Of a DNA stretch of 64,000 bases, positions 59,908 to 64,000 are shown piece by piece; within the stretch, counting starts at the first letter, position 1, and every line of letters starts with the position of its first letter. The notes below the pieces were generated by a model that was not told the origin of the DNA, did no database searches, and worked only from the letters and a program-made list of their open reading frames with translations. The DNA is from an uncultured Alistipes sp. (GTDB lineage Bacteria; Bacteroidota; Bacteroidia; Bacteroidales; Rikenellaceae): positions 124,001-188,000 of the forward strand of contig NZ_CAJTXD010000003.1 in the NCBI RefSeq assembly GCF_910580175.1, read 5' to 3'. A program made the translations under genes and the position numbers.

Positions 59908-61680
59908 ATGAAACGTGCGGCAGCCATATCGTTTCTGTGCGTCGCCCTCTTCTCCTCGGCTTTCGTCGTCGGGAGGGGGACGTCGCCCATGCCTGCATGG
60001 GCCGATTCGCTGCCGGAGGTCTATTATTATACCGAGGGGATCAAGGCCAACGTCATCGCCCGCGATTCCGTGCGGGCGCACGAGTGCTTCGCCCGCGCCT
60101 TGCAGTGCGATTCGGCGTTCGCGCCCGCTTATTACGAGCTGGCCGTCTCCGAACTCGGAAGCCGGCCCGACCGGGCGGCCGAACATGCGCGCCGCGCCCA
60201 TGAGCTGGATACCGCCAACTTGTGGTTCCGGTCGCTTTACGGGCAGTCGCTGCTCTACGCCGGTCAGTACGAGCGGGCGCTCGACGTCTTCCGTGGATTG
60301 CAGCGCCGCGATCCGGCCAATCCCGACAACTATCGCGTCTTGGCTTTGCTTTATGAGATGGGCGGGCAGCCTTTCTCGGCCATCGCCATGCTCGACTCCG
60401 CCGAGCGGCGTTTCGGGCGCATCCCCATGTTGGGCACCATGAAGCGGCGGTTGCTCGTCGCCACGCGCCAGACCGACAAGGCGATCGCCGAAGCGCGCGC
60501 CATGGTCGAGACCGTGCCTTACGACGCCGAACATCGGGTGGCTCTGGCCGGTCTTTATGCCCTCGCCGGCCAGGATTCGTTGGCTCTGTCCCAGTACATA
60601 CAGGCGTTGGAGATCGACTCCACGGCGCTGCCGACGCTCGGTGCTCTGGCCGATTTCCACAACGACCGGCGCGACTTCCGCAGCATGCTCGCCGTTACCA
60701 AACGCATGTTTGCGCTCGATGCCATGCCTCTGGAGCGCAAGATCGCGCGTTTCGAGCAGTTTACCTCCGACATGCGTTTCTACCGCGAGTATTATTTCCA
60801 GCTCAACGACCTGGCTTCGATGCTGGCCATCCGCTATCCTCGCGACAAGCGCGTCGTGGAGCTTTACGCCGGCCACCTGATCGCGTCGGGCGAGTTGGAG
60901 CGTGCATTGGAACTCTACAAGCTCCATACGGAGGATTTGCCGCCCGACGAGGATTATTTCCGGTCGGTAATCGACATCGAGACCTACCTCCAGCGGCCCG
61001 ATTCGGTCGACCGTTACGTCGACCGTGGATTGGCTTTGTTTCCGGGGCGCCCCGTCTTCCATATCGCCAAGGGCAACGTGTTGAGCTATTCCAACGATTA
61101 CCTTCCCGCCATCAAGGCTTATAAGGAGTCGTTGCGTTATGCCGACAGCGATTCGCTGCGCGGTGTCATCTGGGGGTTGATCGGCGACGCCTGGCACCGC
61201 GTGGCCGAAAGCACTGCGCCCGACGGGGGGCAGGAGGCTTCCGGCGATACGCCGGCCCGGCGGCGGGCGCTCAAGGCTTGTTATGCAGCTTACGACCGTA
61301 GTTTGAAGTATGCTCCCGATAGTCCGTTGGTGTTGAATAACTACGCCTATTTCCTCGCCGTCGAGGGGCGCGAGTTGGAAAAAGCGCTCGCCATGTCCAG
61401 CCGCGTCGTGGCGCTGACCGACAACAACCCTACCTACCTCGATACCCACGCCTGGGTGCTTTTCCGGCTCGGCCGGGCCGAGGAGGCCAAGCGCATCATG
61501 CAGCAGGCCATTGCGCTCGACAGCCGCAACAGTCCCGAGCTGCTGGTGCACTATGGCGACATCCTCGATGCCTTGGGCGAACGTTTCGTCGCCGAGACCT
61601 ATTGGCGCAAGGCGCTTGAAAAAGGATACCGGGCCGAAGCGATCCTCCGGCGCATGGAGTCCGGCAAAACCAAGCAATGA
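59908..61680 (+). CDS. Exported tetratricopeptide repeat protein
   Basis: A 590-residue protein with signal peptide (MKRAAAISFLCVALFSSAFVV). It is built of TPR-like helix pairs from about residue 45 to the end, for example HECFARALQCDSAFAPAYYEL, ALDVFRGLQRRDPANPDNYRV and EAKRIMQQAIALDSRN (each one repeat). It probably serves as an envelope scaffold. It starts 26 bases after pheS; its stop overlaps the EnvC-like gene, suggesting a shared role in the cell wall. Confidence 0.85.
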   Translation: MKRAAAISFLCVALFSSAFVVGRGTSPMPAWADSLPEVYYYTEGIKANVIARDSVRAHECFARALQCDSAFAPAYYELAVSELGSRPDRAAEHARRAHELDTANLWFRSLYGQSLLYAGQYERALDVFRGLQRRDPANPDNYRVLALLYEMGGQPFSAIAMLDSAERRFGRIPMLGTMKRRLLVATRQTDKAIAEARAMVETVPYDAEHRVALAGLYALAGQDSLALSQYIQALEIDSTALPTLGALADFHNDRRDFRSMLAVTKRMFALDAMPLERKIARFEQFTSDMRFYREYYFQLNDLASMLAIRYPRDKRVVELYAGHLIASGELERALELYKLHTEDLPPDEDYFRSVIDIETYLQRPDSVDRYVDRGLALFPGRPVFHIAKGNVLSYSNDYLPAIKAYKESLRYADSDSLRGVIWGLIGDAWHRVAESTAPDGGQEASGDTPARRRALKACYAAYDRSLKYAPDSPLVLNNYAYFLAVEGRELEKALAMSSRVVALTDNNPTYLDTHAWVLFRLGRAEEAKRIMQQAIALDSRNSPELLVHYGDILDALGERFVAETYWRKALEKGYRAEAILRRMESGKTKQ

Positions 61681-62813
61681 TCCCGCCCATGAAACCTTTC
61701 CGTTGCCTGCTGACCCTTTTGTTGATTCTTCCGTTCTTTTCCGCCACGGCCCAGAACAGCCGCAAGATCGAGGAGCAGAAGCGCGTCATCGCTTCGCTCG
61801 AAAAGAAGATCGCCGACGAGGAGCAGCAGATCGCCCGGCTCAAGAAAGGGCGTGCCGACACCGAGGAGCGCGTGCAGCGCATGGCGCGGCAGCTCGACTC
61901 CCGCACCCGTCTGCTCGACGAGACACGCCGCCAGGCGCAGCTTCTGCGGCGCGAAATCGCCCACAAGGATTCTTTGGCCGGCAACCTCTCGTCCGCTTGC
62001 GAGCGCAGCCGCCAGGAGTACGCCGCCATGGTGCGCGAAGCCTATCGCAATTACCGGCACCAGAATTACATCACGTTCATCTTCTCTTCGCGCAGTTTTT
62101 CCGATATGGCGCGCAAGATCGCCATCTTGCGCGAGGTCGCGGCCGTGCGCGAGCGTAAGTTGCAGGAGATCGTCTCCCTCTCCGAGCAGGTGCGCATCGA
62201 GAAGGCCGAACTCGACGCCCGGCATCAGGCGCTCGGGTCGGTCACGCGGAAGCTCTCCTCCCAGAAAGCCGAACTCGAACGCAGCACGAAGAACGCCAAG
62301 CTCGAAATCCAGCGCATGAGCCAGAAAGAAAAGAACGCCTTGCAGCGCAAGGTGGCCCAGGAGCAGCGGTTGAGCGTGGCCATCAGCGAGCTGCGCAAAT
62401 TGACCAAGGGCAACAAGGCGGGCGCTTCGTTTTCGTCCAGCACTTCGGGTCTGCGGCTGCCCGTGGCTGCCGGTCGCGTGAAGCGTTACAAGGGCAACAT
62501 GGCCGAGATTACCGGGCCGAAAGGGGCGCACGTCGTCTCGATCTACGAGGGCAAGGTCGTCGAGATCAAGCGCAACCGCATTACCGACAAGTTCGATGTC
62601 TTCATCGCTCACGGCGAGTATATTACCTCTTACGCCAACTTGGGGTCGGTCGTTGTCGAAAAGGGGCAGCAGGTGGCCAAGAACCAGCGCATAGGCACCA
62701 TCGGTTCGGCGGTCAACGTGCTGACCATGCAGACCGAGTACAAGTTGGTTTTCGGCATCTATCCGCCCAACCCTTCGCAGAAGATGCTGGCCGAGAACTG
62801 TTTCAAGAAATAG
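61677..62813 (+). CDS. EnvC-like murein hydrolase activator (degenerate M23)
   Basis: A 378-residue exported protein: signal peptide to about residue 25 (SATAQ), a long coiled-coil (about 27-245) and a C-terminal LytM/M23 domain. The metallopeptidase site looks degenerate: the second zinc motif reads YANLGSV where active enzymes have YAHL, and HGEYITSY keeps only part of the pattern. This matches EnvC, which activates amidases at division rather than cutting peptidoglycan itself. Its ATG overlaps the TPR stop. Confidence 0.9.
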   Translation: MIPPMKPFRCLLTLLLILPFFSATAQNSRKIEEQKRVIASLEKKIADEEQQIARLKKGRADTEERVQRMARQLDSRTRLLDETRRQAQLLRREIAHKDSLAGNLSSACERSRQEYAAMVREAYRNYRHQNYITFIFSSRSFSDMARKIAILREVAAVRERKLQEIVSLSEQVRIEKAELDARHQALGSVTRKLSSQKAELERSTKNAKLEIQRMSQKEKNALQRKVAQEQRLSVAISELRKLTKGNKAGASFSSSTSGLRLPVAAGRVKRYKGNMAEITGPKGAHVVSIYEGKVVEIKRNRITDKFDVFIAHGEYITSYANLGSVVVEKGQQVAKNQRIGTIGSAVNVLTMQTEYKLVFGIYPPNPSQKMLAENCFKK

Positions 62814-62815
62814 GG

Positions 62816-63253
62816 ATGGTACGCTACTACACCGACGATTGCGCCTATCGGCTGCTTCAGAAGCGGCTGACGGCTGCCTGGCTGCGCGGCGTGGCCCAGG
62901 CCGAGGGATATGTGTTGGGCGACGTGAACTACATCTTTTGTTCCGCGCGCAAGTTGCTTGAGATGAACCGGCAGTTCCTCGGACACGATTATTTTACCGA
63001 CGTAATCACGTTCGATTACAGCGACCGGCGCGGTGCACGCATCGTCTCGGGCGATGTTTTCATCGACGTCGAGACCGTTGCCGACAACGCCCGGCTTTAT
63101 GGTGCTTCGCGGCTCGACGAAATGCGTCGCGTGGTCGTTCACGGCCTTCTTCATCTTTGCGGCCAGGGCGACAAGACACCCCGTGCCAACCGGCAGATGC
63201 ACCGCAAGGAAGACAAATACCTGGCTTTTTGGAAGCGAGCGGGCGAGGAGTGA
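62816..63253 (+). CDS. ybeY: Endoribonuclease YbeY (rRNA maturation)
   Basis: Metal-dependent endoribonuclease for 16S rRNA 3' processing and ribosome quality control. The 145 residues contain DYFTDVITFDY, SGDVFIDVETV and the metal-binding HGLLHLCGQGD. The third histidine of the usual HGxLHLxGxDH is not in place; KTPRANRQMHRKED follows, a form I would expect in Bacteroidetes. It starts 2 bases after the EnvC-like gene. Confidence 0.92.
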   Translation: MVRYYTDDCAYRLLQKRLTAAWLRGVAQAEGYVLGDVNYIFCSARKLLEMNRQFLGHDYFTDVITFDYSDRRGARIVSGDVFIDVETVADNARLYGASRLDEMRRVVVHGLLHLCGQGDKTPRANRQMHRKEDKYLAFWKRAGEE

Positions 63254-64000
63254 AAAATCATTTTTTTGGAGGGCCTTTGTTCCGGTTGCTGGTGCTGTTC
63301 GTTCTCGGCATCTTGTTGGCGGAGCGGTTCGTGTTGCCGTTGTGGTTTTTCGCAGCGGCTTTTTGCGTCTGCGGGGTCGTCGCGTTGTTGTTGAGGTCGT
63401 CGGGCGCTTTGGCGGTCATGTTTTTGACCGCCGGATTCGGCACCGCCCAGTTGCGGGAGCCTGTGCGGAGCGTTCCCCTCGGTGTGCGCGGCATGTGGGA
63501 GATCGAAGTTTGCGGCATTCCAGCCAATAGAGGCGGTTATTGGGTTGCCGACGGCGTGATCCGCGCATGGAGACCCCTTGCCGACGCCGGTTCGAGAGAG
63601 GGTCGGCCGGCCGTTCGGGTTCCGGAGGAGAGCCGGTCGTGTGTTCCCGCGGCCCGAAACCGGTGGTCGCCCGCTTCCGACAAGGTGGTGTTGCGGGGCG
63701 ATACGCTCGTCAGCTTGTCGGGCGGCGAGCGCATCCGGTGTTTCGGGAGCGTGCGTCCCTTATCGGGCGGTTCGGCAGGTTATCGGCGGTCGATGGAGCG
63801 GCGGGGTGTCGTCGGGTCGCTTTTTCTGCGGCCGCACGATGTGATCGGCTGTGTTTCCCACTCTCCCGGTCTGCATCTGCGGGCGGCCCGTCGGTTGGAG
63901 ACGCGGTGTTCTGCTTCCGATGCCGGCGCCGTCGTCCGGGCCATGACCGTCGCCGACCGCAGCGGGTTGACTCCCGGCTTGCGTGCCGATTATTCGCGCA
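63250..64000 (+). CDS. comEC: ComEC/Rec2-type DNA uptake channel, N-terminal part (cut by window end)
   Basis: The open frame starts at a GTG (63250) that overlaps the ybeY stop and runs to the window edge, about 250 codons. Three short hydrophobic segments (LFRLLVLFVLGILLAERF, LWFFAAAFCVCGVVALLL, GALAVMFLTAGFG) precede an OB-like soluble domain (RGMWEIEVCG to RCFGSVRPLSGG). The end, VVRAMTVADRSGLTPGLRADYSR, is the conserved entry to the competence domain of ComEC. In naturally competent bacteria it carries single-stranded DNA across the inner membrane; many Bacteroidales keep the gene without known competence. Confidence 0.85.
   Translation, partial: MKNHFFGGPLFRLLVLFVLGILLAERFVLPLWFFAAAFCVCGVVALLLRSSGALAVMFLTAGFGTAQLREPVRSVPLGVRGMWEIEVCGIPANRGGYWVADGVIRAWRPLADAGSREGRPAVRVPEESRSCVPAARNRWSPASDKVVLRGDTLVSLSGGERIRCFGSVRPLSGGSAGYRRSMERRGVVGSLFLRPHDVIGCVSHSPGLHLRAARRLETRCSASDAGAVVRAMTVADRSGLTPGLRADYSR

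Overview
The window looks like a chromosomal segment of a GC-rich member of the Bacteroidales, most like Alistipes/Rikenellaceae. This rests on the promoter type, the gene families and the base composition; no marker gene settles the genus. Most transcription units carry the Bacteroidetes -7 box TAnnTTTG, usually TATCTTTG, sometimes with a TTTG -33 box 18-21 bases upstream. The families are typical of gut Bacteroidales: S46 dipeptidyl-peptidase, M13 peptidase, GH95 fucosidase, DUF3298, DUF4136, patatin with barrel, and LysRS with a C-terminal extension. I see no transposase, prophage, CRISPR array or plasmid gene, so this is mostly core genome.

Layout. 1-3015: lipA (partial), lipB and recJ in one forward unit. 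3261-9174: M13 peptidase, pgk and an ABC-2 exporter pair, all reverse. 9175-9958 has no gene but carries a striking array of 9-10 base units. 9959-11629: Lrp-type regulator and kbl. 12166-14046: mnmG. 14047-14713 is a C/A-skewed non-coding stretch with parS-like palindromes. 14714-17821: ilvE and metG. 18012-18206 is a gene remnant. 18647-21711: S46 peptidase and nadA. 21712-22086 is an AT-rich gap that I propose as the replication origin. 22087-31047: mrp, polA, queD, sppA and a GH95 fucosidase. 31251-35124: two glycosyltransferases and a flavoprotein. 35590-35797 is a candidate structured small RNA. Then come a DUF3298 lipoprotein, tRNA-Glu, a small membrane protein, tpiA, lysS and an exported nuclease. 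41535-46865 is a five-gene reverse unit: SDR, YugP-type protease, SGNH protein, MBOAT and PAP2. 46964-50357: an FtsX-like protein, menG, two small exported proteins and a Cys-rich lipoprotein. 50476-55598 is mostly envelope proteins plus folE and rdgB. 55677-58681: nitroreductase and patatin-barrel protein. 58853-64000: pheS, TPR protein, EnvC-like protein, ybeY and the start of comEC.

How it fits together. The genes cover housekeeping (lipoylation, tRNA charging and modification, NAD, folate and menaquinone synthesis, glycolysis, DNA repair) and envelope work (peptidases, lipoproteins, barrels, surface acylation). The most interesting signals lie between genes. The base skew of the + strand appears to change from C/A-rich on the left to G/T-rich on the right near 21.9 kb, exactly where an AT-rich gap holds two converging DnaA-like boxes on a CACAATTGTG palindrome. 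Three parS-like sites lie 7 kb away beside mnmG. Together these suggest an origin and partition domain. Other notable items are the candidate small RNA at 35.6 kb, a metallothionein-like lipoprotein, an 8-residue tandem repeat inside LipB and the 9-10 base array.
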